This document shows positions 16,833-25,204 of a stretch of DNA of 44,558 bases, piece by piece. The DNA is taken from NCBI RefSeq assembly GCF_014648135.1, contig NZ_BMQN01000022.1, forward strand, positions 1-44,558. Reading direction: 5' to 3'. Each line of letters opens with the position of its first letter. The first letter of the stretch is position 1. The DNA is from Deinococcus sedimenti (GTDB taxonomy: Bacteria; Deinococcota; Deinococci; Deinococcales; Deinococcaceae). The position numbers and the translations under genes were made by a program. The notes beneath the pieces were generated by a model. It was not told the DNA's origin. It worked only from the letters and a program-made list of their open reading frames with translations, and did no database searches.

Positions 16833-17201
16833 TCAGAACGCGAACATGACATTGATCGCTCGCCGTACCGGTTCATATTCTGTTTCCGTGAAGCGGCCCA
16901 ATCGTCCAGTGATCCGGGCCTGATCCACATAGCGCACCTGATCAATCAAGGCGATGCTGTCGCGTGTGAGGCCCCCAGAGCCACTCGCATACATTGAATA
17001 GAGCGCCTCACTCAGGTCCCTGAATTTCTCCACTTGGGACGTGAACGGGACGACCATCAGGCCGGGAAAACGTGGCGGTGCCAGAAAATCCGGGACCGCC
17101 ACGATGATCGCGGGCCGGAAGCCGGACTGCTCGTTGCCACTCGGGTGCTGAGCAGCGAAGTCGACTTCCAGCACGACACCTAACGGAGCCGGATAGGTCA
17201 A
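16833..17201 (-). CDS. mazF: PemK/MazF-family toxin
   Basis: A 122-aa endoribonuclease-like toxin. The fold is marked by the N-terminal GVVLEVDFAAQHPSGNEQSG, where GxVxxVDF replaces the usual GDIxxVDF, then RPAIIVAVP and FPGLMVVPFTS, and LIDQVRYVDQARITGRLG. These are the PemK/MazF signature blocks. It overlaps the upstream gene by 4 nt, the standard antitoxin-toxin layout. MazF-type toxins cut mRNA at short sequences and are held inactive by the partner. Confidence 0.85.
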   Translation of the reverse strand: MTYPAPLGVVLEVDFAAQHPSGNEQSGFRPAIIVAVPDFLAPPRFPGLMVVPFTSQVEKFRDLSEALYSMYASGSGGLTRDSIALIDQVRYVDQARITGRLGRFTETEYEPVRRAINVMFAF

Positions 17202-17509
17202 TCTTCGCCCATGTCCCAGCCCTGTTCAGCCACATAGCGGAAGGGCTTCACGGCTGGCCGGCCCTGTGGCCCCCAGTCGTATGGCTCACTGAGTAGCAGG
17301 TCAGGCGTCTGTGGCTGCCTTTGAGCCTTGCCCGGCGGCCGGTGGGCATTCAGGGTCACCACAGGAACGGGACCCTGCGGCGCGGCGGTGGCCATCATCA
17401 CGTCGACCAGAGAAGCCCGCTTGAAGCGAGAGGCCTGGCGCTTGGCCAAAACAATCATGGCCTTTGCCGCCACCTTCTGCTTGGTTCGGAGCCGAACTTT
17501 GGTGGTCAT
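17198..17509 (-). CDS. Putative antitoxin of MazF-like toxin
   Basis: A 103-aa basic-N-terminal protein directly upstream of the toxin, with a 4-nt overlap. I do not recognise a MazE, RHH or PhD domain. The first 40 residues (TTKVRLRTKQKVAAKAMIV...) are Lys/Arg-rich and helical, and the C-terminus is acidic (WDMGED), which could be the toxin-binding tail. The antitoxin role is inferred from operon structure. A TACACT box lies about 26 nt upstream of the ATG. Confidence 0.65.
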   Translation of the reverse strand: MTTKVRLRTKQKVAAKAMIVLAKRQASRFKRASLVDVMMATAAPQGPVPVVTLNAHRPPGKAQRQPQTPDLLLSEPYDWGPQGRPAVKPFRYVAEQGWDMGED

Positions 17510-17611
17510 GTCGTTTCACCCCCGCATGGCCAATCAGTGTACGCTGACTCGAGGAAAGCTGTGTGCACCCGGTATCCTTTGGGCTTGATGTTCACAGGCT
17601 TCATGCAACTT

Positions 17612-17881
17612 TCAAGCCAATTCAGGTGCGGCGTCCTCGCCATCGTCGTCACCCTCTGACTCCGGCGCCGGCACTGGGTGTGCTTCCTGCCACTCTTCAA
17701 TCCAGGCCTGGGGAATCAGGGCGTGTCCGTCTCGCCAGACCTCCCGGATGGCGTCTTGAAAGCGGTCATCCTCCCGGAGATTGGCCATCCTCTGACCAGC
17801 GCTCTCACGCTTCAATCTGGGCGGCGCACGGATATCGAGTGCCATGACGCGTCCCAGCAGATTTGCGGCGACGCCTCCCAT
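17612..17881 (-). CDS. Hypothetical small acidic-tailed protein
   Basis: An 89-aa protein without recognised domain. The middle (RMANLREDDRFQDAIREVW) is helical and the C-terminus is strongly acidic (SEGDDDGEDAAPE). A shorter form starting at the ATG at 17845 is possible. It lies just upstream of the toxin-antitoxin pair on the same strand, but no functional link is shown. Confidence 0.45.
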   Translation of the reverse strand: MGGVAANLLGRVMALDIRAPPRLKRESAGQRMANLREDDRFQDAIREVWRDGHALIPQAWIEEWQEAHPVPAPESEGDDDGEDAAPELA

Positions 17882-18070
17882 GCTGCTTTAAGCCCGGAAA
17901 ACTTCTCTGCTGATTTGAGCAGGAAAAGGCACGGCCGCAAGGTCATGGTCCCGGTGTGGCAGTGTCCTGGCACGCAACGAAAGACCAGCATCTCGCTTGG
18001 TGCAGAGCGGTTCTTCCAGGCCCTCCATATACACTGAATGGGCCTGACACTGTTCAGGTTTTTCATGCAG
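17882..18070. other. Gene-poor spacer
   Basis: About 190 bp between a small hypothetical gene and the 5'-nucleotidase terminator. I see no convincing gene, promoter or repeat in it. Confidence 0.5.
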
Positions 18071-18091
18071 CGGCGCCCATAGGGGGCGCCG
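18071..18091. terminator. Terminator of 5'-nucleotidase gene
   Basis: A perfect 8-bp stem (CGGCGCCC / GGGCGCCG) with a 5-nt loop lies 11 nt after the stop of the minus-strand gene. Confidence 0.65.
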
Positions 18092-18101
18092 TTTCCCCTG
18101 C

Positions 18102-19667
18102 TTACGGTTTGGGCTCGTTGACAATCACGATGCGGCCCTCCGGCTCAGCGTCCACTGCGGACCGCTCCTGCAGGTAGCGCACCAGAATGTCCACGTCCAG
18201 GGTTCCCGTGTCCAGGCGAGGCGCCCCCTTAAACATCGTGAAGCCGTCGCCGCCACCCGCCGTGAAGTTGTTCATCGCCACCTTGTACGTCTGGGCGTCC
18301 ACAACCGGTTGGCCGTTCAGGGTCACGGCCACTACGCGGCTGCCGGCTGGGCGCCCGAGGTCAAAGGTGTAGCTCACGCCGCGGCTGACGTGCAGAAACT
18401 GACCTTTGTTCTCACTCCAGGTGGCCACGCCGTGCTCCAGTGCTGCTCTGATCTGGGCGCCCGTCAGCGTCAGGACCGTCAGGGTATTGCCGAACGGCTG
18501 CACCGTGGTGGCCTCGTCGAAGGTGATGGGGCCGGCGTTGATGCTGGCCCGCACGCCACCGCCGTTCACAAAGGCGAGTTGCGCCCCCGCATTCTGGGCG
18601 GCGTCCAGTGCGGCGTCGGCCAGGACGTTGGCCATGGTGCTCTCGCGCCGGCGCACGACCTCGCGGTTGCCGTTCAGGCCGCGCGTGGTTTGCCCGATCA
18701 CCCGTTGGCGCAGGTTGGCAATCGGCACGGTCAGCGTCTCCACCATGCGCTTGGCGGTGGGGTCCTCGGCGATGTCGGCAGTGACGGGTACGGGGTTACC
18801 TTCCCAGCTTTCCACCGCGCCGCTGTCACTGAACGTCACTTTCAGGCGGCCCAGCACCTTGCCCCACTCCCACGCCGCCACCAGCAGGGTGCGGTTGCCA
18901 TCCGGGTTGGGCACGATTGTCGGATAGGGCCCTTCGCTGGCGGGGAAGTCTTTATTAGTGAAAGTGCCCAGCAGGGTGTGCGAGTGCCCACCCACAATCA
19001 CGTCAATGCCAGAGACGGTGCGCGCCACCTCCTGCTCCAGGGTGTACCCCAGGTGGGAGACCAGGAAGATCTTGTTGACGCCCTGACCTTGCAGCGCCGT
19101 GACACTGCTGCGCAGGCTCTGCATGAGTTCAAGCATCTTCACGTTGGGACCAGGCGAGCTGATCTGCGGCAGGTCAGGGGTCACGGCGCCGATGACCCCC
19201 ACCTTCTCCCCGCCGACGCTCATCACGGCGTACGGCTTGATCAGGTCTTTCAGGAGGGGCTCGGCCGTCACATCCAGATTGGCAGCCAGCAGCGGAAACC
19301 GCGCGCGCTCGGCGAACGTGGCCAGCGCTTCCGGGCCGTCGTCGAACTCGTGGTTGCCCACGGCCATGGCGTCGTAGCCCATCAGATTCATAAACAGCAC
19401 GTCGGCCAGGCCCTTATACACGTTGTAGAACAGCGTGCCCTGGAAGGTATCGCCCCCAGAGAGGACCAGGGGATTGGGGTCCTGCGCGCTGAACTGCTTG
19501 ACCAGCGTCGCCTGCCGGGCGTAGCCGCCGTACAGGTTCTCGCCGATCTTGGTGGGCTCCAGGCGCCCATGCAGGTCGTCGGTGTGCAGCACAGTCACCG
19601 TCAGCGGCGCGGCGTGGGCGTTGCTCAGGAGGGCTGCAGTTAACAGGGCCAGTGAGAAGCGGGTCAT
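18102..19667 (-). CDS. Secreted 5'-nucleotidase / UshA-like metallophosphoesterase
   Basis: A 521-aa exported nucleotidase. A signal peptide (about residues 1-20) precedes the metallophosphoesterase domain with HTDDLHGRL, SGGDTFQGT, GNHEFDDG and a distal GGHSHTLLG. The C-terminal 5'-nucleotidase domain has NGGGVRASI and the substrate loop FGNTLTVLTL. It would dephosphorylate extracellular nucleotides to nucleosides and phosphate. The start at 19667 is supported by TATTGT (19675-19680) 7 nt upstream. The longer in-frame form lacks a signal-like start. Confidence 0.92.
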   Translation of the reverse strand: MTRFSLALLTAALLSNAHAAPLTVTVLHTDDLHGRLEPTKIGENLYGGYARQATLVKQFSAQDPNPLVLSGGDTFQGTLFYNVYKGLADVLFMNLMGYDAMAVGNHEFDDGPEALATFAERARFPLLAANLDVTAEPLLKDLIKPYAVMSVGGEKVGVIGAVTPDLPQISSPGPNVKMLELMQSLRSSVTALQGQGVNKIFLVSHLGYTLEQEVARTVSGIDVIVGGHSHTLLGTFTNKDFPASEGPYPTIVPNPDGNRTLLVAAWEWGKVLGRLKVTFSDSGAVESWEGNPVPVTADIAEDPTAKRMVETLTVPIANLRQRVIGQTTRGLNGNREVVRRRESTMANVLADAALDAAQNAGAQLAFVNGGGVRASINAGPITFDEATTVQPFGNTLTVLTLTGAQIRAALEHGVATWSENKGQFLHVSRGVSYTFDLGRPAGSRVVAVTLNGQPVVDAQTYKVAMNNFTAGGGDGFTMFKGAPRLDTGTLDVDILVRYLQERSAVDAEPEGRIVIVNEPKP

Positions 19668-19717
19668 GGCGTCCACAATACAATCCGCCTGGGTCAGGTG
19701 CCCTTCAGCAACGCAGG

Positions 19718-20944
19718 TCACTCATGGGGGGGTGGTTGATCCGGGTCGCAGTAGTCAATGGCGGCACTCTGGAACGTGCCGGTCACGATCTCCCGTTTGA
19801 AGGGGTAACCGACCCGGACCCCCTCGGCCGCACATTCGAGGGTAAAGCGCTCCCCCGGCGCCACCGCCGTGTCGCCCAGCGTCAGAGGCCGTTTGGCCTC
19901 ATAGATCGCGCAGTAGGGCGTGCAGAAGTAAAACCCGACGGGCTTGCCACTGCTGTTGCGGGCGATGGCCGCGCCGCCCGTGTCCACAGCGCGCCGGATT
20001 TCATCCCACAGGGCCACGCTGGCGGCCGGATCAGGATCAAGAGCCCACATCTCGCCGATCACGCGCGCCGCGTTCTGGTTGCGTTTCAGGGAAGCGGTGG
20101 AATCTGGATCGGTCATGGCCCAGGGGTCGAAGCTCTTCTCGCCGGGCAAGGGCGTATGCGGAAAGGGCCCACCTCCCCGTGGGCGCTTTGGCGTCCCTGT
20201 GCCCGGTGGGCGCTCATTCATCAGGGCCGGATAGCTGATCAGCTGGCCCGCCCGGTACAGGGCTTCAATGGCACCTTTCGCCTGGGTCTCAATCTGCTCA
20301 TGCAGCTCGGCGGAGGCGTTTGGACGGTACATGACCGCCGCATACTGCGCTTTGGACATGGCTTCGGCAAACTGGCCCCTGAGTTTGGCCAGTCTAGCGT
20401 GATCGCTGGTCGGCGTGGCCTGCTCTAAGCCGTGCATCGCCGCCTCGGCGTGCAGGCGCATGGCCTCCAGCGCCGCCATCATGGCCTCCAGATGCGGCCG
20501 GGGACAGGGCTCCACGGGTGACCAGGCCGGGAGGGCGGCTGGCAGGGTCCCCCTGGGCAGGTCGAAGTCGGGGTCGTGGGCCGCCTGGCTGGCGTGGCCC
20601 AGCCAGCGCTGCACCTGCTGGTAGTACCCCTCCACCTGATCAAACGTCACGGGCGGCACGAAGCCTACGGTGCCTGGATCGGCCGTCTCGTCAGCTGCCA
20701 GCATCTTGTCCCCCAGGGCTTGCAGCGCGAAGGCGTTCCAGGCGCAGGCCAGTTCCAAGCCCACATGGCGCTTGAGGGCAAAGGGACTGACGCCTCCCAC
20801 CAGCAGGTCGAAGCGGCGGCGTTCGGCCGCGTCCAATAGAGGGTGCACCGCCGCGCCCGCCTGCCGGTAAGCGTAGAGGGTCTGCGCGTCACGCTCGCCA
20901 CGGGTAAAGGCGCGCATCCGCGCCCAGATGCCTGGGGTCTCCAT
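19718..20944 (-). CDS. Hypothetical 408-aa protein
   Basis: A soluble, mostly helical protein that I do not recognise. The N-terminal half is Ala/Leu-rich with a LVGGVSPFALKRHVGLELACAWN-like stretch. The middle is a low-complexity Pro/Gly linker (RPPGTGTPKRPRGGGPF), and the last 100 residues form a separate, possibly beta-rich domain with Cys residues (FYFCTPYCAIYEAKR). No signal peptide is seen. The start at 20944 follows TACAGT (20952-20957) by 7 nt, which favours it over the in-frame upstream starts. It lies upstream of the 5'-nucleotidase on the same strand but has a separate promoter gap. Confidence 0.75.
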   Translation of the reverse strand: METPGIWARMRAFTRGERDAQTLYAYRQAGAAVHPLLDAAERRRFDLLVGGVSPFALKRHVGLELACAWNAFALQALGDKMLAADETADPGTVGFVPPVTFDQVEGYYQQVQRWLGHASQAAHDPDFDLPRGTLPAALPAWSPVEPCPRPHLEAMMAALEAMRLHAEAAMHGLEQATPTSDHARLAKLRGQFAEAMSKAQYAAVMYRPNASAELHEQIETQAKGAIEALYRAGQLISYPALMNERPPGTGTPKRPRGGGPFPHTPLPGEKSFDPWAMTDPDSTASLKRNQNAARVIGEMWALDPDPAASVALWDEIRRAVDTGGAAIARNSSGKPVGFYFCTPYCAIYEAKRPLTLGDTAVAPGERFTLECAAEGVRVGYPFKREIVTGTFQSAAIDYCDPDQPPPHE

Positions 20945-21238
20945 GCTGCCCACTGTACGGGGGATGAAGTGGGTGCGCGGCAGAAGTTGAAGGCATGCTG
21001 CACAGACCCAGGTTTCAGGAACGCCCTTTGGGGGTGTTTGCAGCCTGTTTTGCGTCGGTTCCAGACAGACGCCGGGTCGGCCACTCAATGCTTCCCTCCT
21101 TCAAGAAGGGACAGTGGTTTTCCGATACATTGCCCTGCGCCACGGGAGGTGACCTCCGGTGCTCAGCCGGCGCCTGACACCTGCCCGGTGATCAGGCGTG
21201 GGCAAGGAGAACTTCTTGAGTAGACTGGACCACCTTCC

Positions 21239-21901
21239 ATGACGGCAGATGACCTTTTCCCCAATGCCTCATCACCTGGGCTGTCGGCTGAGCTGCTTGA
21301 TGTCACGCACGCGCTGCGGGCTCGCTTTCCCAAACGGCCAGCTGAGATTCGGCAACCCACCCAGAATCTGCAAGACGCCTATGCCCAGGCACAGGACCTG
21401 AGCAACGAATTTCTCTCTCAACTTACGCTCTTCGGCACCCTCTCTGGCGCGCGGGCCACCCCCCGGCCGAACGGCATCAAAAGCTGGGCCCGCACAGAAG
21501 AGAAAGGCAACCTGTTCGGTCTGGTGCCACTCGACATCCTGGGGGGCAAATACGTGTTTGGGCAACTCACCCCCCTGTACGCGGCGGCGGCGCGCGTGCA
21601 TGAGAGCTTTGACGTGCTGGCCTTTCAAGACCGGTTCCTCAAGCCTCAGGCCAGTGGCTACCGCGACCTGCAGTTTGTGGTCTCTGTGCAGGGGCACGCG
21701 GCGGAAATTAAGTTCTGTCACGCGGCGTTTGATGAGCTGGACGCCTATGAGCACCGCCTGTACGAAATGCGGCGGGTTCTCGAACGCAAGGCAGAACTGT
21801 CCGCCATTGAGCGGATTGTCTTGGATACACTCATTGATGCGAGTACACTGATGTACCAGCAGGTCTGGGCCAGCGTCAGTGCAGAAGGAGGCGGTGAGTA
21901 G
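21239..21901 (+). CDS. RelA/SpoT-domain-like protein
   Basis: A 220-aa protein whose centre resembles the nucleotidyltransferase domain of RelA/SpoT relatives: GIKSWARTEEKG, then LDILGGKYVF, QDRFLKPQASGYRDLQF and AAEIKF, in the family order. Such short proteins can make (p)ppGpp or (p)ppApp, or modify tRNA as toxSAS toxins. The usual Glu-x-Gln of the active site is EIKF here, so activity is uncertain. It ends one base before the start of a 72-aa gene, which suggests a two-gene unit that could be a toxin-antitoxin pair. The reading is by eye from motif spacing. Confidence 0.65.
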   Translation: MTADDLFPNASSPGLSAELLDVTHALRARFPKRPAEIRQPTQNLQDAYAQAQDLSNEFLSQLTLFGTLSGARATPRPNGIKSWARTEEKGNLFGLVPLDILGGKYVFGQLTPLYAAAARVHESFDVLAFQDRFLKPQASGYRDLQFVVSVQGHAAEIKFCHAAFDELDAYEHRLYEMRRVLERKAELSAIERIVLDTLIDASTLMYQQVWASVSAEGGGE

Positions 21902-22120
21902 ATGACCAAGTTTTATCTGGTGGGCACCGTGCCCGTCAAAATCGAGAAGCGTCCCGACGGTGCGACGGTGGTTCAGGCCTTTAACGTTCAGCTGGGACGC
22001 CTGGAGAACAACTCCCGCTACTACACCATGATCCGCCGCGATGACACCGGACTGGTGCGGGTGATCACAGAAGCGGAGTTTGACGCCCAGGTGGCGGCCC
22101 TGCGGCTCAAAGCGTCCTGA
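21902..22120 (+). CDS. 72-aa partner of RelA/SpoT-like protein
   Basis: A small, beta-rich basic protein (MTKFYLVGTVPVKIEKR ...) with no recognised domain. It starts immediately after the stop of the RelA/SpoT-like gene, with GGAGG upstream, so the two are cotranscribed and probably coupled. The role could be antitoxin or regulator, which is inference only. Confidence 0.65.
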   Translation: MTKFYLVGTVPVKIEKRPDGATVVQAFNVQLGRLENNSRYYTMIRRDDTGLVRVITEAEFDAQVAALRLKAS

Positions 22121-22133
22121 TCAGCGAACCTTG

Positions 22134-22162
22134 CGCGGGGGTGGCCTCAGGCCACCCCCGCG
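22134..22162. terminator. Strong bidirectional terminator
   Basis: A perfect 13-bp stem (CGCGGGGGTGGCC and complement) with a TCA loop lies between convergent genes and is followed by TTT on the plus strand. Confidence 0.85.
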
Positions 22163-22163
22163 T

Positions 22164-23702
22164 TTACGCCTCGCTGAAAGCCAGCACGTCGGCCGTGGCG
22201 CGCTGAGCGGTCAGCACCAGTCCAGGCTCAGCAATCTTTTCTGCTATGAGGCGCGCCCGCATCAGCCGTTCCGGGGCAGATGGATCCTGAATGCGGGCCA
22301 GTTCCCGGCTGTAGTACAGCGTGGCGAGCGTTTCGTATTCCCACAGCGACCGGGTGCGGGCCGCCGCGATGGCCTGTTCATAAAGCGCGCGCCCCAGTTC
22401 TTCGTTGCCACGGCGAAATGCGATCAGGCCCCGGGTGGCGCTCAGCGTGAGCCCCAGTTCTGTGTCAGGGGGCAGCGGCTGGGTGCGCGCGAGGTACTGC
22501 TGGGCCAGGTCGAGCTGACCGGCCTCAGCCAGGTAAAACGCCATGTTGTTCAGCAGCAGATCCTCGGCAGGTGAGGCGGCCAGCGCCATGCGCGTCAGGT
22601 CAATGGCCCGGCTGGGGGTGGGATCAAGCAGGTGTGAGAGGTACCCCGCCAGAATCGCAGGTTCAGCAGAAAACGGTTCATCCTGGAACCAAGCCAGGTA
22701 AGCGGCGCGCGCCGCCTGAAACTGCTGGGCTTCGTAATTGGTCCATCCGGCTGCTTCGAAGTTGCGCGGCACATCGGTCCACTGGCGCTCATCCAGATCC
22801 AGGCGCACTTGAGGGGCCGCCCACTGCACCTGGGCCAGGGCATTCTCGGTGGGCTGCTCCAGGGCCTGTTGCAGCAGCCGCCGCACCTTCTTGGGTTTGG
22901 CACCTTGGAGTTCCAGGGTGCCGAGGGCTGCGGCCAGCTCACTCATGTGGTGCGGATGAAACTCCCGGCGATCCAGCACCTCGCGCGCCCGTTTGATACT
23001 TCGGGGAACCAGGCCCGCCACCATGGCGGAGCTGATCTCAGCGGCCATCAGCCAGGGGTCGTGGAGGGTACGGGGTTGACGCCGGAGCAGGTGAACCGCT
23101 TCGTCTGGTGCCTGCACGTGCACGTAGAACCGCACGGCCGCCCGGAGCACCAGCCGGTGGTGCGGGGCCAAGCCCAGGGCGACCCGCAGGTGCCGCTCGG
23201 CCTTGCGGGTCGCGCCTAGGGCGGCGTACATGCGGGCTAGGTCCACGTGGGCCATCGGACTCCGGTCAAACGCCTTCAGGTCCGCGCGCAGCCGCCGCAC
23301 TTCACTGTGCATGTCGTCTGGGGCCAGTTCGTCCATGTTGGGCGGAGAGAGGGGGCGCAACTCGGCCAACGGCTGACCCAGGATGTGCCGTGCGGCCTGC
23401 AGCACGCGCGGTGTGGTGTCGTGAGGGTGGCGCAGCAGAAAGGCGGCGGCGTCCTGCGCGCCGTCAACTTGGCGCAGGAGGGTGGCTGCGCCGGTGAGTT
23501 CAGCGGCCCGCCCCACGGAAGGGTGGGCCGCAAACGCCGTCTGCAACTCCAACAGGCGGACGCTGGCCTGCGCCCGGACCCGCTGCGTTTCCTTAGGCTG
23601 CGCAGCGTTCAGGCTGTTGGCTTCTCCCAGCTGGACGGCGGTGGCGGTCTCCCGCCAGCGCGGAATGACGCGCCGGTCTTCCTGCCGCGGCAACTGGGTC
23701 AC
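22164..23702 (-). CDS. TPR-repeat protein coupled to kinase
   Basis: A 512-aa helical protein with tetratricopeptide-like repeats throughout, for example HVDLARMYAALGATRKAERHLRVALGL-type units (AERHLRVALGLAPHHRLV) and AFYLAEAGQLDLAQQYLA. No catalytic motif or membrane segment is visible. It begins 4 nt inside the end of the kinase gene, so both are made together. TPR proteins act as scaffolds, so it is a reasonable candidate substrate or partner of the kinase. Confidence 0.8.
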   Translation of the reverse strand: MTQLPRQEDRRVIPRWRETATAVQLGEANSLNAAQPKETQRVRAQASVRLLELQTAFAAHPSVGRAAELTGAATLLRQVDGAQDAAAFLLRHPHDTTPRVLQAARHILGQPLAELRPLSPPNMDELAPDDMHSEVRRLRADLKAFDRSPMAHVDLARMYAALGATRKAERHLRVALGLAPHHRLVLRAAVRFYVHVQAPDEAVHLLRRQPRTLHDPWLMAAEISSAMVAGLVPRSIKRAREVLDRREFHPHHMSELAAALGTLELQGAKPKKVRRLLQQALEQPTENALAQVQWAAPQVRLDLDERQWTDVPRNFEAAGWTNYEAQQFQAARAAYLAWFQDEPFSAEPAILAGYLSHLLDPTPSRAIDLTRMALAASPAEDLLLNNMAFYLAEAGQLDLAQQYLARTQPLPPDTELGLTLSATRGLIAFRRGNEELGRALYEQAIAAARTRSLWEYETLATLYYSRELARIQDPSAPERLMRARLIAEKIAEPGLVLTAQRATADVLAFSEA

Positions 23703-24781
23703 CGCGCACGCCGCTGAGCCAGCAGAGCCCGCTGCCGCAGCAGGTCAAACAGACTGACGTGCCGCTGTACGCTGGTGGGGTCGAGGGTGCCAACGTTGCT
23801 GGGGTGCCCCCGCCGGGCAGGTTCTGGACAGCACAGCTCCCGGATGCAGCGGGCCAGCTCGGGGGCCAGTTCAGGCCCGACCCGGGCCACCAGCTCCCGC
23901 TCGACTGTCCGCATCGCCCGGCCGAAGGCGCCCAGCAGATGCGGCAGCAGATCCTCAAAACTGCCTTCCCACTCCCCACAGAAGATGATGGGCTGGAGCG
24001 GTTCGTCCAGTTCGTCGTACAGGTACGTGTTGAAGTGTTGGTGGGTAAACAGGAAGGTGACCAGTCCGCCCAGCATGTAGAGGTCAGCCCATTTGCGCTC
24101 CCGCCAGACTTCGGTGGACGGCGCGAAATACAGCACTTCGGGCGGGGCGTACTCCATGGTGCCGGAAAACAGATGCTCGTGGTGGGGGGAGGTGCCGCGG
24201 GCGTCCACGGCCCGGCCCAGGTCCCCAATCTTCCAACCGTCCCCAGGAAACACCAGGATGTTGGCTGGCTTCAGGTCGTTGTGGGCATACCGGGCCCCGT
24301 GCAACTGCTGCAGCCCTACCGCGACGTGGTGAACACAATGCAGGAGCCAGACCGAATCAATGGTCGTCATGGCCAAGTGGTCGCGGATGTCCCCGGCTGC
24401 GCGGTCAAACACGATGTAGGGCACCGGAACGAGGATGCCGGGCAGCCGCTCCTCACCGTGATCCATCGCCCGCACGACACGGTGCATGCGCAGGTCCCGG
24501 CAGATGTCGAGAAGTTTGACCTCAAAGTTGAACTGCGCGGAGACAAGTTGGAGTTCCAGCATGACGTTGGGGGCCTGGTAGACGTCGGACAGGTCAATGA
24601 CTTTCAGGAACCCTTCGCGCCCGTCACGGTGCTGCACGAAGTAGCCGACCGAATGCTGCCCTTCATGAACGGGCGCCGCAGACCCCACTGGGGTCAGCAC
24701 CTCCCAGCCACTGGTCAGCGTCATGCCAGCCAGGAAATGAGCGGGATGGGTCTGCAGGGTGCGTGGCGTGGGGTGAGACAT
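23699..24781 (-). CDS. Ser/Thr protein kinase-like protein
   Basis: A 360-aa protein with a Hanks-type kinase domain. Visible elements are an atypical glycine-poor loop (SVGYFVQ), the VAIK-type Lys (GFLKVID), the catalytic loop HNDLKPANIL, the metal motif GDLG in place of DFG, and the P+1 region YAPPEVLY. The C-terminal 120 residues are helical with CIRELCCPEP. No membrane segment or PASTA repeat is seen, so it is cytoplasmic. The ATG at 24781 has AAGG 4-7 nt upstream; the longer form is less likely. All key catalytic residues are kept, so it is probably active. Confidence 0.85.
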   Translation of the reverse strand: MSHPTPRTLQTHPAHFLAGMTLTSGWEVLTPVGSAAPVHEGQHSVGYFVQHRDGREGFLKVIDLSDVYQAPNVMLELQLVSAQFNFEVKLLDICRDLRMHRVVRAMDHGEERLPGILVPVPYIVFDRAAGDIRDHLAMTTIDSVWLLHCVHHVAVGLQQLHGARYAHNDLKPANILVFPGDGWKIGDLGRAVDARGTSPHHEHLFSGTMEYAPPEVLYFAPSTEVWRERKWADLYMLGGLVTFLFTHQHFNTYLYDELDEPLQPIIFCGEWEGSFEDLLPHLLGAFGRAMRTVERELVARVGPELAPELARCIRELCCPEPARRGHPSNVGTLDPTSVQRHVSLFDLLRQRALLAQRRAR

Positions 24782-25154
24782 AGGAACCTTGGCGTGCAGG
24801 CACCGTATCACGGGTGACCCCTCGACTCGCCCGAAAATGCCCATCAGACGTTCCAGTTCAGCTGCGCTGCGGTCATACGGAACTCAGGTGAGCCGAAGGC
24901 GAGGGGCGAGCGGACTCGTAGAGCTGCATCGCAGAGCAAACACGAGCAAATGCGGGCCTCCGGCGATGGAAAAGCAGAGGCGCTCTTCCCCATAGGCCTT
25001 GGAACCAGAGGAGTCCCGTACAAGGCGCCGTCTACAGTTCTCCGCAAGCGGTCATCCACTGGCCTGACCATCTGGTCAGTGGGCGGCTTTGCAAGTGTGG
25101 TGTGCCCGACCCCTCTGAAGACGTGACATCCCGCTGCCCAATATTCGCCACGCC
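24782..25154. repeat. Gene-poor region, possible interspersed repeat
   Basis: About 370 bp between the kinase and the multicopper oxidase with no convincing gene. A 109-codon frame on the minus strand encodes only arbitrary-looking sequence. The segment 24860-25030 resembles, from memory, a dispersed noncoding repeat of Deinococcus, which I cannot verify. A perfect 7-bp inverted repeat (CTGACCA-TC-TGGTCAG) is at 25064-25079. Confidence 0.3.
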
Positions 25155-25182
25155 TTGACTTTTTTTTAGGCATGACTAAAAT
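25155..25182 (+). promoter_or_regulatory. Promoter with DtxR/MntR-like palindrome
   Basis: TTGACT (25155-25160) and TAAAAT (25177-25182) are 16 bp apart. The spacer holds TTTAGGCATGACTAAA (25165-25180), an inverted repeat TTTAG-N6-CTAAA like those bound by DtxR/MntR-type metal repressors. It precedes the oxidase-ZIP operon. Confidence 0.55.
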
Positions 25183-25204
25183 ACGGTATGAATCTGATAG
25201 ATGA

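Noticed and set aside
24844..25173. 109-codon minus-strand frame before the multicopper oxidase
   Set aside because: No start signal or domain; more likely part of a noncoding repeat.
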